A stretch of 64,000 nt of DNA, taken from positions 333,102-397,101 of the forward strand of contig NZ_JXYP01000014.1 of assembly GCF_000964005.1 (NCBI RefSeq), given 5' to 3'. Position 1 is the first letter of the stretch, and the number at the start of each line of letters is the position of its first letter. The position numbers were made by a program, and so were the translations under genes. The stretch is from Williamsia herbipolensis (GTDB taxonomy: Bacteria > Actinomycetota > Actinomycetes > Mycobacteriales > Mycobacteriaceae). Positions 44,773 through 54,724 of the stretch are shown here, piece after piece. Under the pieces are notes generated by a model that worked only from the letters and a program-made list of their open reading frames with translations, was not told the origin of the DNA and did no database searches.

Positions 44773-46950
44773 GTGACCGATACGGACCTCATCTCGACAC
44801 CTGCGGCCGACGCGTCGTCGGGGACGACGGCGACCGCCGCACCCACCAAGACCAAACCCGCCCGCGCCGGCGGTCTGAGCTCGATGGTCCTCACCGAATT
44901 GCGTCAACTGGCCGGGGAGCTCGGTATCAAGGGGACCTCGGGGATGCGCAAGGGCGACCTCGTCGCGGCCATCGCCGACCGGCAGGGCGGCGATTCCTCC
45001 CGCGCCTCCCGAGAGCGGACCAACCAGGCTCCTGCCGCGGCCAAGGCCACCGAGGCGCCGGTCGACACGACCGCTCGCGCCGACGTCGCGTCCGGCCGGA
45101 CGGCCGACGGAGCCCCGGCAACCGACGGTGCCTCGACCAGCAGCGCCACGAACGACGGCGCCAAGGACGACAGCGCCAAGGACGACAGCGGGAAGAACGG
45201 CGGGGCCCAGAACGGCGAGACGGCGACGGGCGACACAGCAGGTGACCGCACCCGGCGTCGCAACCGTGACGGATCCGGACGTGACGCCGGCGAACGGGAA
45301 GCCACCCAGCGTGAGGGCGGCGCGGACCGCCCCGCCCAGGATCGTGCGGCCACCGACCGCGGCGAGCAGGACGGCTCCGGTCGGACGCGTGAGGGTGGAC
45401 GCAATGCCAACCGTGGCGAGGGTGGCGGTCGGTCGGGCAACGCCAACGGCGGCAATCGTGGCGACAACGCCAACGGTGGCAACCGTGGTGAGAACGCCAA
45501 CGGTGGCAACCGTGGTGACAACGCCAACGGCGGCAACCGCGGCGACAACGGCAACGGTGGCAACCGCGGCGACAACGGCAACGGTGGCAACCGCGGCGAG
45601 AACAGCCGTGGCGACAACACCAATCGCGACGGCAGCCAGAACCGTGACGGCAACCGCAACAACGGTCCTCGCGACGACGATGATGACGGCACCGGCCGGG
45701 GTCGGCGCGGTCGTCGCTTCCGCGAGCGTCGTCGTGGACGCGATCGTGACGGCCAGGGCGGCGGCAACAACGAGCGCGAGCCGCAGGTCAACGACGACGA
45801 CGTGTTGCAGCCGGTCGCGGGCATCCTCGACGTTCTCGACAACTACGCCTTCGTGCGGACCTCCGGTTACCTCGCCGGGCCCAACGACGTCTACGTGTCG
45901 ATGAATCTTGTGCGCAAGAACGGTCTGCGCCGCGGCGACGCGCTCACCGGCGCGGTGAAGCTGCCGCGCGACGGTGAGCAGCAGAGCAACCAGCGCCAGA
46001 AGTTCAACCCCCTCGTACGTCTGGACTCGGTTAACGGTGCCGACGTGGAATCGGCGCGCAACCGCCCCGAGTTCGGGAAGCTCACCCCGCTCTACCCGAA
46101 CGAGCGACTGCGCCTCGAGACCCGTCCCGAGCAGCTCGACACCCGCGTGATCGACCTGATCATGCCGATCGGCAAGGGCCAGCGCGCCCTCATCGTCTCG
46201 CCGCCCAAGGCCGGCAAGACGACGATCATGCAGGACATCGCGAACGCGATCTCGATCAACAACCCCGAGTGCTACCTCATGGTGGTCCTCGTCGACGAAC
46301 GGCCCGAAGAGGTCACCGACATGCAGCGATCGGTGAAGGGTGAGGTCATCGCCTCGACCTTCGACCGGCCGCCGTCGGATCACACCTCGGTCTCCGAGCT
46401 GGCCATCGAGCGCGCGAAGCGCCTCGTGGAGAACGGCAAGGACGTCGTCGTCCTCCTCGACTCGATCACCCGACTCGGGCGTGCGTACAACAACGCGTCG
46501 CCGGCATCGGGCCGCATCCTGTCCGGTGGTGTCGACTCCACCGCGCTCTACCCGCCGAAGCGATTCCTCGGCGCGGCCCGCAACATCGAGAACGGTGGGT
46601 CGCTCACCATCATCGCCTCGGCGCTGGTGGAGACCGGGTCGACCGGTGACACGGTCATCTACGAGGAGTTCAAGGGCACCGGCAACGCCGAGCTCAAGCT
46701 CGACCGCAAGATCGCCGAGCGCCGCGTCTTCCCTGCGGTCGACGTGAACCCGTCGAACACGCGCAAGGACGAGCTGCTGATGTCGCGCGAGGAGTTCGCC
46801 ATCGTGCACAAGCTGCGTCGCGTCCTGTCGGGGCTCGATTCACAGCAGGCGATCGACCTGTTGATCTCGCAGCTCAAGAAGACGACCACCAACATCGAGT
46901 TCCTGATGCAGGTGCAGAAGAACACCCCGAACGTCCCCGGCCAGGAGTGA
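44773..46950 (+). CDS. rho: transcription termination factor Rho with long disordered insertion
   Basis: 725-residue hexameric RNA helicase terminating untranslated transcripts. A Rho_N helical domain (LSSMVLTELRQLAGELGIKGTSGMRKGDLVAAI, about 36-68) is followed by about 280 residues rich in Asp, Asn, Gly, Arg and Ala, including six nonapeptide repeats (223-276). The RNA-binding cold-shock domain (VAGILDVLDNYAFVRTSGYL) and the ATPase follow, with P-loop SPPKAGKTT near 475-483, VDERPEEVTDM, Q-loop SGGVDSTALYPP and R-loop segment. E. coli Rho has about 420 residues; high-GC actinobacteria share such insertions, which extend RNA binding. The GTG at 44773 follows AAAGGAAA. It has its own promoter and a terminator. 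Confidence 0.95.
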   Translation: MTDTDLISTPAADASSGTTATAAPTKTKPARAGGLSSMVLTELRQLAGELGIKGTSGMRKGDLVAAIADRQGGDSSRASRERTNQAPAAAKATEAPVDTTARADVASGRTADGAPATDGASTSSATNDGAKDDSAKDDSGKNGGAQNGETATGDTAGDRTRRRNRDGSGRDAGEREATQREGGADRPAQDRAATDRGEQDGSGRTREGGRNANRGEGGGRSGNANGGNRGDNANGGNRGENANGGNRGDNANGGNRGDNGNGGNRGDNGNGGNRGENSRGDNTNRDGSQNRDGNRNNGPRDDDDDGTGRGRRGRRFRERRRGRDRDGQGGGNNEREPQVNDDDVLQPVAGILDVLDNYAFVRTSGYLAGPNDVYVSMNLVRKNGLRRGDALTGAVKLPRDGEQQSNQRQKFNPLVRLDSVNGADVESARNRPEFGKLTPLYPNERLRLETRPEQLDTRVIDLIMPIGKGQRALIVSPPKAGKTTIMQDIANAISINNPECYLMVVLVDERPEEVTDMQRSVKGEVIASTFDRPPSDHTSVSELAIERAKRLVENGKDVVVLLDSITRLGRAYNNASPASGRILSGGVDSTALYPPKRFLGAARNIENGGSLTIIASALVETGSTGDTVIYEEFKGTGNAELKLDRKIAERRVFPAVDVNPSNTRKDELLMSREEFAIVHKLRRVLSGLDSQQAIDLLISQLKKTTTNIEFLMQVQKNTPNVPGQE
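45439..45600 (+). repeat. 27-bp tandem repeat encoding Asn/Gly/Arg nonapeptides in Rho
   Basis: Six in-frame copies of 27 bp encoding N-(A/G)-N-G-G-N-R-G-(D/E), residues 223-276 of Rho. The first four copies have Ala at position 2 and the last two Gly; codon use differs between copies (cgt/cgc, ggt/ggc), so the array is not newly expanded. Copy number is likely variable between strains. Confidence 0.93.
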
Positions 46951-46962
46951 CGTCACGCCGGT

Positions 46963-46980
46963 GACGGCCGTTCGGCCGTC
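46963..46980. terminator. terminator between rho and the second DUF3105 gene
   Basis: GACGGCC (46963-46969), loop GTTC, GGCCGTC (46974-46980). A compact 7-bp GC stem between convergent stops at 46950 and 46984; probably works on both strands. No T-tract. Confidence 0.7.
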
Positions 46981-46983
46981 CCG

Positions 46984-47697
46984 TCAGGCGTCGGGTACGG
47001 CGTCGGCCGGTAGCGGAGAGGTGTCGAACCGCGGCGGGTCGGCGACGTCGTACACGCCGGTCGCCGCGCACGTCCCGCCGACCTCCGGGTGTCCGGCGTA
47101 GCGGCGGTCCTCGGGATACACGCCGAGCCGTCCGTTCTGCCGTGTCGCGGTGATGAACTCGTCGATGCGGGGGTCGTCGGCCCGGTCGACCTTCAGTTGG
47201 TGTCCCCACGACTGGATCGAGATCGGTCGGTCCAGGGTGGGGTAGGGCGACATCAGCGTGTGGTCGCGTCCCTGCACCCGGGCGGCGAGTGCTGCCACTC
47301 CTGCCGCGTCGACCCGCGCCGGGTCGTAGGTCACCCATACCGCGCCGTGCTCCATGGAGTGCACAGCGTTCTCGCTGCGTAGGGCGACGGGGTAGACGAT
47401 GCCGGTGCAGGTCGCCCAGACCGCGTCGTGGCGACCCCCGATGGGCGGGGAGAACTGATAGCGGACGCGTTTGCCCGGACCCACATGGCCGCCCACGTAG
47501 AACTTCTTCACCACGCCGGGGATGCGCGTCGCCGGATCGGGGTCGTCGACGGTGGGCACGAACCCCGACGCAGATGCATCAGAGTCGTCGGTGATGCCGG
47601 GGCGGGTGAGCGCGAACACGCCGACGCCGAGGACCACGGCGGCCACCAGCACGCCGATCACCACGTCCAGCACGCGTCCGCGTCGTGTAAGCGCCAT
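46984..47697 (-). CDS. DUF3105 membrane-anchored protein (paralogue 2)
   Basis: 237 residues: N-terminal membrane helix (VLDVVIGVLVAAVVLGVGVFAL) and an exported DUF3105 domain with RVRYQFSPPIGGRHDAVWATCTGIVYPVAL, AVHSMEHGAVWVTYDP and SPYPTLDRPISIQSWGHQL. It aligns motif by motif with the protein at 36975-37901 but lacks the Lys-rich N-terminus and the Pro-rich tail, and has no DUF305 partner. The ATG at 47697 with GAGGGGAC upstream is preferred to longer in-frame starts. A short palindrome lies 41 bp upstream. Function unknown. Confidence 0.8.
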   Translation of the reverse strand: MALTRRGRVLDVVIGVLVAAVVLGVGVFALTRPGITDDSDASASGFVPTVDDPDPATRIPGVVKKFYVGGHVGPGKRVRYQFSPPIGGRHDAVWATCTGIVYPVALRSENAVHSMEHGAVWVTYDPARVDAAGVAALAARVQGRDHTLMSPYPTLDRPISIQSWGHQLKVDRADDPRIDEFITATRQNGRLGVYPEDRRYAGHPEVGGTCAATGVYDVADPPRFDTSPLPADAVPDA

Positions 47698-47737
47698 CGA
47701 TGTCCCCTCGGTTTGCGGCGATCGCCCATCGCCGGCC

Positions 47738-47751
47738 GCCACTGTAGTGGC
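47738..47751. promoter_or_regulatory. palindrome upstream of the second DUF3105 gene
   Basis: GCCACT-GT-AGTGGC, perfect 6-bp arms, 41-54 bp upstream of the start codon at 47697. Candidate operator. The rest of the 272-bp gap to rpmE holds no gene that I can see. Confidence 0.35.
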
Positions 47752-47853
47752 GTACGCGGCCTCGGGAATTATCCCAGGTGAGCGCCGGTTGAAGCCCATG
47801 TCGGGTGCGATCGGCACCGGCGGCACCGATTCGGTCCGCAGGCGTCGTTCTGG

Positions 47854-47859
47854 CATACT
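47854..47859 (+). promoter_or_regulatory. possible -10 element for rpmE
   Basis: CATACT preceded by TGG (extended-type context) about 110 bp before the rpmE ATG. No clear -35. It is the best candidate in the 272-bp gap. Confidence 0.35.
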
Positions 47860-47969
47860 CGTCACGGTTGTGCGCCACCCCGGTGCACATCATCACAGTC
47901 CGGTTCCGGTTCACACCGCCCCCGCACACGCGGAGATCGGTGACCCGGCGACCATGAAAGGGACACCAG

Positions 47970-48218
47970 ATGAAGCAGGGCATCCACCCCCAGTACGTCG
48001 AGACCTCCGTGGTCTGCGGCTGTGGGAACACCTTCCAGACCCGGAGCACGAAGGAGAGCGGCCAGATCACGGTCGAGGTCTGCTCCCAGTGCCACCCGTT
48101 CTACACGGGCAAGCAGAAGATCCTCGACACCGGCGGCCGCGTCGCACGGTTCGAGAAGCGCTACGGCAAGCGCAGCCCCAAGGGCGCCGCGGCCACCGAG
48201 GCCGACGCCTCGAAGTAG
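47970..48218 (+). CDS. rpmE: 50S ribosomal protein L31, zinc-binding form
   Basis: 82-residue L31. Cysteines at 16, 18, 38 and 41 (VVCGCGNTF and [13 protein letters not shown]) make it the zinc-containing C+ form, not the zinc-independent paralogue induced under zinc starvation. The C-terminus is a basic/Ala-rich tail. The ATG at 47970 follows GAAAGGGA. It is followed by a strong hairpin, so it is probably mostly monocistronic although prfA comes next, as in mycobacteria. Confidence 0.96.
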   Translation: MKQGIHPQYVETSVVCGCGNTFQTRSTKESGQITVEVCSQCHPFYTGKQKILDTGGRVARFEKRYGKRSPKGAAATEADASK

Positions 48219-48228
48219 CCCGTCCGTC

Positions 48229-48264
48229 GACGCCCGTCCCGTGCACACGCACGGGGCGGGCGTC
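48229..48264 (+). terminator. rpmE terminator
   Basis: 16-bp stem with one G-U pair: 48229-48244 (GACGCCCGTCCCGTGC) and 48249-48264, loop ACAC, followed by TTCGCTTTC. It lies 11 bp after the rpmE stop. Confidence 0.85.
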
Positions 48265-48305
48265 TTCGCTTTCTCCACCCCTCATCGCCAGAACGGAGTC
48301 GTATC

Positions 48306-49385
48306 GTGACCGAGAAGCCCGCGGGAACCGCGATCGACGACGTGCTGGCCGAGTACGCAGGCCTCGAGTCGCAGATGTCGGATCCGTCGCTCCACGACGA
48401 CCCCACGACCGCGCGGCGTGTCGGCAAGCGTTTCGCCGAGCTCGCCCCGGTGATGACGACCCACACCCGGTTGTCCACTGCGCGTGACGATCTCGAGGCC
48501 GCGCGGGAACTGGCCGCCGACGACCCCTCGTTCGCCGCGGAGATCCCCGAACTCGAACTCGCGGTCGCCACCCTCGACGCCGCGCTCACCGATCTTCTCG
48601 CCCCGCGCGATCCGCACGACGGTGATGACGTGGTCCTCGAGATCAAGTCCGGCGCGGGCGGTGAGGAATCGGCACTGTTCGCATCAGATCTCGCGCGGAT
48701 GTACCTGAAGTACTGCGAACGCCACGGCTGGAAGGCGCAGATCCTCGGCGTCACCGAGTCCGACCTCGGTGGCTACAAGGACGCGACGCTGTCGATCAAG
48801 TCGGCGGGGGACTCGCCCGACGGGGTGTGGTCCCGACTGAAGTTCGAGGCCGGAGTCCATCGCGTACAACGTGTTCCGGTCACCGAGTCCCAGGGCCGCA
48901 TACACACCTCTGCCGCCGGGGTGCTGGCGTACCCCGAACCCGACGAGGTCGAGCAGATCGAGATCGACGAGTCCGACCTCCGCATCGACGTCTATCGCAG
49001 CTCCGGCAAGGGCGGGCAGGGCGTCAACACGACCGACTCCGCCGTGCGCATCACCCACCTGCCCACCGGCATCGTGGTCACGTGCCAGAACGAGCGGTCG
49101 CAGCTGCAGAACAAGGCCCGAGCCATGCAGGTGTTGGCCGCCCGTCTCCAGGCCGCGGCCGAGGAGAAGGCCCAGGCCGAGGCATCCGAGGGCCGGACGG
49201 CCCAGGTGCGGACCGTGGACCGCTCCGAGCGGATCCGGTCCTACAACTTCCCGGAGAACCGCATCACCGATCACCGGATCGGATACAAGGCGAACAACCT
49301 CGACTCCGTCCTCGACGGCGACCTCGACGCTTTGCTCGACGCCCTGACCGCCGCGGACAAGCAGGCCCGGCTCGAGGCGCAGTGA
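48306..49385 (+). CDS. prfA: peptide chain release factor 1
   Basis: 359-residue RF1, releasing nascent chains at UAA/UAG. The catalytic GGQ is in [20 protein letters not shown] (near residues 236-238), and the codon-recognition segment contains the PxT-type tripeptide ([15 protein letters not shown]). The GTG at 48306 follows ACGGAG. It overlaps prmC, which methylates the GGQ glutamine, by GTGA, so enzyme and substrate are co-translated. Confidence 0.96.
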   Translation: MTEKPAGTAIDDVLAEYAGLESQMSDPSLHDDPTTARRVGKRFAELAPVMTTHTRLSTARDDLEAARELAADDPSFAAEIPELELAVATLDAALTDLLAPRDPHDGDDVVLEIKSGAGGEESALFASDLARMYLKYCERHGWKAQILGVTESDLGGYKDATLSIKSAGDSPDGVWSRLKFEAGVHRVQRVPVTESQGRIHTSAAGVLAYPEPDEVEQIEIDESDLRIDVYRSSGKGGQGVNTTDSAVRITHLPTGIVVTCQNERSQLQNKARAMQVLAARLQAAAEEKAQAEASEGRTAQVRTVDRSERIRSYNFPENRITDHRIGYKANNLDSVLDGDLDALLDALTAADKQARLEAQ

Positions 49386-50320
49386 CCGGGTCGGATTCCC
49401 CGACCGTCGACCTGCGCGCGACGCTGCGTGCCGCGACCGACCTCCTGCGCGCCGCGGGTGTCGCATCGCCACGGGTCGACGCCGAGTTGTTGACCGCACA
49501 CGTGCTCGACGTCGACCGCGGGCGGCTGCTCGTCGTCGACGCGATCGACGCCGGGCAACGTGACCGCCTCGAGGGCCTGATCACGCGCCGCGCGGCCCGA
49601 GAACCTCTGCAGCACATCATCGGTCGAGCGGCCTTCGGTCCGATCGACCTCGCCGTCGGGCCCGGGGTCTTCGTGCCGCGCCCGGAGACCGAGGCGTTGC
49701 TCGGGTGGGCGGTGGGGGAGTGTGCCCGCCACGTCCCTGCGCCGGCGGTGGTCGATCTGTGTGCCGGCAGCGGTGCTCTCGCCCTCGCGGTGGCGGCCTC
49801 GGTCCCCGATGCATCGGTCACCGCCGTCGAGAACGATCCCGGGGCGTGGACGTGGTTGCTGCGCAACGCCGGTGAGACCACCGACGCGGTGCGCGGACGG
49901 ATAACGACCCGGCGCGCCGACGTGCTCGACCCCGACGCGCTCGGCGACCTGCGTGCCGACGTCGTGGTGAGCAACCCGCCGTACGTCCCGCTCGGTGCAT
50001 CGCTCGACCCGGAGGTCGTCGACCACGACCCCGCTGTCGCGCTCTTCGGTGGCGACGACGGCATGTCGGTGATCGCGCCGATGATCGGCGTGATCGCAGG
50101 CATCCTGCGCGCCGGAGGAGCGTGCGGCATCGAACACGACGACTCCACCTCCGACGCCGTCGTGGCGGCGTTCGAGTCCTCGGGTGCCTTCACCGACATC
50201 ACCGCGCACGCCGATCTGGCCGGTCGACCCCGGTTCGTGACCGCCCGCCGGGTGACCGACGACCCCGGGTCGGCGGGCACGGGCGCGACCGATGGCGCCC
50301 GCGGGCACGTGCAAGGATGA
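49382..50320 (+). CDS. prmC: release factor glutamine methyltransferase
   Basis: 312-residue PrmC/HemK methyltransferase that N5-methylates the GGQ glutamine of release factors. It has an N-terminal helical domain, then [14 protein letters not shown] site [16 protein letters not shown], and catalytic VVSNPPYVP (about residue 197). The GTG at 49382 overlaps the prfA stop. The C-terminus ([16 protein letters not shown]) runs past the fold. The stop is 4 bp before the next start. Confidence 0.94.
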   Translation: MTGSDSPTVDLRATLRAATDLLRAAGVASPRVDAELLTAHVLDVDRGRLLVVDAIDAGQRDRLEGLITRRAAREPLQHIIGRAAFGPIDLAVGPGVFVPRPETEALLGWAVGECARHVPAPAVVDLCAGSGALALAVAASVPDASVTAVENDPGAWTWLLRNAGETTDAVRGRITTRRADVLDPDALGDLRADVVVSNPPYVPLGASLDPEVVDHDPAVALFGGDDGMSVIAPMIGVIAGILRAGGACGIEHDDSTSDAVVAAFESSGAFTDITAHADLAGRPRFVTARRVTDDPGSAGTGATDGARGHVQG

Positions 50321-50324
50321 CTGC

Positions 50325-50978
50325 GTGAGCACGGTGTTCGATTGCAATGATGACCATTCCCGCAGCGCAGGGGTCCACGCGGCCGTCGGTGCGGTGCGGC
50401 AGGGTCGGCTCGTCGTCATGCCGACCGACACCCTCTACGGATTGGGTTGCGACGCCTTCGATTCCGACGCCGTCACCGCCCTTCTCGCGACGAAGAACCG
50501 GGGCCGCGACATGCCGGTGCCGGTGCTGGTGGGTTCCTGGGACACCATCGACGGCCTCGTGCTGTCGGTCAGCACCCGCATGCGTGAACTCGTCCGCGCC
50601 TTCTGGCCGGGCGGGTTGAGTCTCGTCGTCGAGCAGGCCCCGTCGCTGGCTTGGGATCTCGGCGACACCAGCGGGACGGTCATGGTGCGGATGCCCCTGC
50701 ATCCTGTCGCGATCGAGGTCCTGCGCGAGGTCGGTCCGATGGCGGTGTCGAGTGCCAACCGGTCGGGACAGCCGCCGGCCACCACCGCCGAGGAGGCCCG
50801 CGGCCAGCTCGGCGATGACGTCTCGGTCTACCTCGACGGCGGTCCCGCCGCCCACGCCACGCCGTCGACGATCGTCGACCTGACCGGTTCGGCCCCACGC
50901 ATCCTGCGGACCGGGGCCGTCGCCGCCGCGGAGATCGCCGAGGTGCTCGGCGTCGAGACGGCCACCCTCCTCGACTGA
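50325..50978 (+). CDS. L-threonylcarbamoyladenylate synthase (Sua5/YrdC/YciO)
   Basis: 217-residue enzyme making threonylcarbamoyl-AMP for the t6A37 modification of ANN-reading tRNAs. Motifs are VVMPTDTLYGLGCDA (substrate pocket), KNRGRDMPVPVLV and AVSSANRSGQPPATT. Only the YrdC-like domain is present, no C-terminal Sua5 domain. The GTG at 50325 with AAGGA 9 nt upstream gives the same length as the mycobacterial protein at this position; the frame opens at 50292 inside prmC. Co-transcribed with prfA-prmC. Confidence 0.9.
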   Translation: MSTVFDCNDDHSRSAGVHAAVGAVRQGRLVVMPTDTLYGLGCDAFDSDAVTALLATKNRGRDMPVPVLVGSWDTIDGLVLSVSTRMRELVRAFWPGGLSLVVEQAPSLAWDLGDTSGTVMVRMPLHPVAIEVLREVGPMAVSSANRSGQPPATTAEEARGQLGDDVSVYLDGGPAAHATPSTIVDLTGSAPRILRTGAVAAAEIAEVLGVETATLLD

Positions 50979-51052
50979 CGCCCCGGGCGCCACATCCACG
51001 TCGGGCGCGTGCGGATGACCACATCGCGGTCGCGCACCAGTACCGTTGAGCC

Positions 51053-52264
51053 GTGTTTCTCGCGGCTGCAGACGTGTCCACCGGCGGTGCCGGTGTGCCC
51101 CTGCGCGAGTTGATGCTGGTCGGCCTCACCGCTGCCGTCATCACCTACCTCGCGACGGGATTCGTCCGTGTCGTGGCCACGCGGGTGGGCGCGGTCGCCG
51201 TTCCCCGTGTGCGCGACGTCCACGCGATCCCCACACCCCGGCTCGGCGGGGTGGGCATGCTCCTCGGGGTTCTCGCCGCGATCGTCCTCGCCCAACAGCT
51301 CCCTGCGCTCACGCGCGGCTTCGCCTACACCGACGACATGAACGCGGTGCTCGTCGCGGGGCTGGTCATCGTCGCGGTGGGCATCATCGACGATCGGTGG
51401 GGTCTCGACGCGTTGACGAAGTTCGTCGGTCAGCTGACGGCGGCGGGCGTCCTGGTGCTGATGGGCGTGAGCTGGACGGTCGTCCCCATCCCGATCGGCG
51501 ACACCGGGACCGTCGTGCTCGACCCGCTGCAGTCGGGCCTGCTGACCATCGCGATCACGGTCGCGACCATCAACGCGATCAACTTCGTGGACGGCCTCGA
51601 CGGTCTGGCCGCGGGCCTCGCCTTCATCGCCGCGCTGGCCATCCTCATGTTCTCGCTCGGTCTGCTCCGCGACCAGGGGGGAGACGTCAGCTACTACCCG
51701 CCCGCGCTGATCTCGGTGAGCCTGGCCGGTGCGTGCCTCGGATTCCTCCCGCACAACTTCCAGCCCGCACGCATCTTCATGGGCGATTCGGGATCGATGC
51801 TCATCGGCCTGATGCTGGCCACGGCGTCGACGAGTGCCTCGGGTCGCATCGCGGTGAACGCCTACGGTCCGGCCGACCTGTTCTCGCTGCTCTCGCCGCT
51901 GATCCTCGTCGCCGCGGTCATGTTCATCCCGATGCTCGACATGCTGCTCGCGGTCATCCGTCGGACCCGTGCGGGCGTCGGTTTCTACACGCCGGACAAG
52001 ATGCACCTGCACCATCGACTGCTGGAACTGGGACACTCGCAGCGACGCGTGGTGCTCGTCATCTACCTGTGGGTCGCGGTCCTCGCGTTCAGTGTCGCGG
52101 CCAGCACGGTGTTCCCGGTGACCGTGGTCGCGCCCGCACTCGCCGCCGGCCTGGTCCTCGCGATGATCGCGACGATCGTCCCGCGACTGCGTCGTCGCGC
52201 CGTCGACCGCCGCGTGGAACCCCCCGCGACGCCTGTTCCGGGCGCGGTGAACCGGACATATTAG
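51053..52264 (+). CDS. wecA: undecaprenyl-phosphate GlcNAc-1-phosphate transferase
   Basis: 403-residue polytopic enzyme starting arabinogalactan linker synthesis by loading GlcNAc-1-P on decaprenyl phosphate; essential in mycobacteria. About eleven membrane helices, with cytoplasmic catalytic motifs VGIIDDRWGLDALTKF (about 111), INFVDGLDGLAAG (about 178), FMGDSGS and MHLHHRLLELGHSQRR (about 319). The GTG at 51053 has TACCGT (51041-51046) 6 nt upstream and no Shine-Dalgarno, so it is probably leaderless. It is called rfe in M. tuberculosis. The C-terminal tail is basic. Confidence 0.93.
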   Translation: MFLAAADVSTGGAGVPLRELMLVGLTAAVITYLATGFVRVVATRVGAVAVPRVRDVHAIPTPRLGGVGMLLGVLAAIVLAQQLPALTRGFAYTDDMNAVLVAGLVIVAVGIIDDRWGLDALTKFVGQLTAAGVLVLMGVSWTVVPIPIGDTGTVVLDPLQSGLLTIAITVATINAINFVDGLDGLAAGLAFIAALAILMFSLGLLRDQGGDVSYYPPALISVSLAGACLGFLPHNFQPARIFMGDSGSMLIGLMLATASTSASGRIAVNAYGPADLFSLLSPLILVAAVMFIPMLDMLLAVIRRTRAGVGFYTPDKMHLHHRLLELGHSQRRVVLVIYLWVAVLAFSVAASTVFPVTVVAPALAAGLVLAMIATIVPRLRRRAVDRRVEPPATPVPGAVNRTY

Positions 52265-52273
52265 TCGGTGTAG

Positions 52274-52279
52274 TACTAT
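52274..52279 (+). promoter_or_regulatory. candidate -10 of the atp operon
   Basis: TACTAT inside an AT-rich patch (ATTAGTCGGTGTAGTACTATGG) directly after wecA, unusual in this sequence. It contains the palindrome TAGTACTA (52271-52278). No clear -35. It would give atp transcripts a leader of about 245 nt. Confidence 0.5.
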
Positions 52280-52362
52280 GGCGCGTAGTAGGTCGGTCGA
52301 CCTCAGCCGGGACCCGTCCCACCGAGCCCCACCCCACGTCACACCCCCGGCGGCAGGTTGAT

Positions 52363-52536
52363 ATGGTCACAGCAACCGGTGAGCTTACGTCCGCTTTACT
52401 TTGCGCGGCACGCACGCTCGATGGACAGTGCTCTGGCAACGGGCAGTGGACGACCGACCGTGAGGCCACCCGCCCGCACGACCGCGGCGCTCGACGACGA
52501 GCACCGCGCGCTCCCGACCCGAGGAGAGGCAGATGA
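52363..52536 (+). CDS. possible small ORF coupled to the atp operon
   Basis: 57 codons from ATG 52363 (GGCAGG 5-10 nt upstream) to a TGA that overlaps the next start as ATGA (52533-52536). The peptide begins MVTATGELTSALLC and becomes Arg/Pro/Asp-rich ([21 protein letters not shown]). There is no recognisable domain, and the C-terminal half could be chance coding. Its only support is the ribosome-site-like spacing and the exact stop-start overlap used by real gene pairs in this window. It could be a leader peptide, or nothing. Confidence 0.3.
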   Translation: MVTATGELTSALLCAARTLDGQCSGNGQWTTDREATRPHDRGARRRAPRAPDPRRGR

Positions 52537-52945
52537 CGATGTCAGCCCCCGAGTCGACACAGTTCTATCCCGAGATCCCGCTCAGTCTGGCGCGCCCGGC
52601 GATCATCGCCGGCGTCGCGGCCACGGCGGTCCTCGTCATCAGTGCGGTGGTGGGGCACGTGTTCTTCGGCGTGTGGTTCGCCGTCGGCATGGTGCTCTCC
52701 CTCGCCAACGCGAAGATGGTCCAGGCGTCGGTCGGTGCCGCCACCGCCGACGACGAGAACCCCCGTAAGAAGCCCGTCGTACTCAACACGGCGGTGCGTC
52801 TGGGCATCATCACCGTCGCCGCACTCGCGGTGGCATTCATCTTCCGGCCCGAGGGACTCGGCGTGATGTTCGGGCTGGCGCTGTGTCAGGTGATCGTGGT
52901 CCTCTCCACGGTGATCCCCGTCATGAAAGGACTCCGCAAGCAGTC

Positions 52946-52949
<4 letters not shown>
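52533..52949 (+). CDS. AtpI-like membrane protein of the ATP synthase operon
   Basis: 138 residues with four predicted membrane helices ([82 protein letters not shown]). Position and topology match the Rv1303/AtpI-type protein preceding atpB in mycobacteria; AtpI helps c-ring assembly or Mg2+ uptake in other bacteria. The ATG at 52533 has a good ribosome site (GAGGAGAGGC). It overlaps atpB by ATGA. Confidence 0.8.
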
Positions 52950-54183
<1,234 letters not shown>

Positions 54184-54221
54184 CCACGGGGCCCGGGTAG
54201 ACACGGAATCAGGTAGACACC

Positions 54222-54722
54222 ATGGCGCTCGCCGCACAGAACTTCCTCATACCGAACGGCACGTTCTTCGTCGTGCTGATCATCTTCCTCATCGTGCTGG
54301 CCGTGATCGGCAAGTTCGTCGTCCCGCCGATCAAGGCGGTGCTCGAGGAGCGGGAGGAGACGGTCACACAGACCGGGCACGACAACCGGACGGCCACTGA
54401 GGAGTTCGAGAACGCCGAAGCGGAGTACCGCGAGGCGATGAAGTCGGCTCGCGGCGAGGCCACCGGTATCCGTGACGAGGCCCGGGCCAAGGGGCGCGAG
54501 ACGCTGGAGCAGATGCGCCAGCGCGCCACCGCCGAGTCCGACGGCGTGCTGGCCGAGGCCACCACGCAACTGCGGTCGGAGGGCGAACAGGCCGCGGCCG
54601 CGGCCCGTCAAGACGTCGGCCGCCTCTCGTCGGAACTCGCGAGCAGGGTCCTCGGGTTCGAGGTCTCCGCAGATGACGCGGCGTTCGACAAGCAGGCCAC
54701 GACCAGCGGGACGGTGAGCTGA
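54222..54722 (+). CDS. atpF: ATP synthase F0 subunit b
   Basis: 166-residue peripheral-stalk subunit. One N-terminal membrane helix ([23 protein letters not shown]) is followed by a long charged coiled coil ([32 protein letters not shown] onward). It forms the stalk with the b-like N-terminus of the fusion protein encoded next, 2 bp downstream. ATG at 54222. Confidence 0.93.
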   Translation: MALAAQNFLIPNGTFFVVLIIFLIVLAVIGKFVVPPIKAVLEEREETVTQTGHDNRTATEEFENAEAEYREAMKSARGEATGIRDEARAKGRETLEQMRQRATAESDGVLAEATTQLRSEGEQAAAAARQDVGRLSSELASRVLGFEVSADDAAFDKQATTSGTVS

Positions 54723-54724
54723 CC

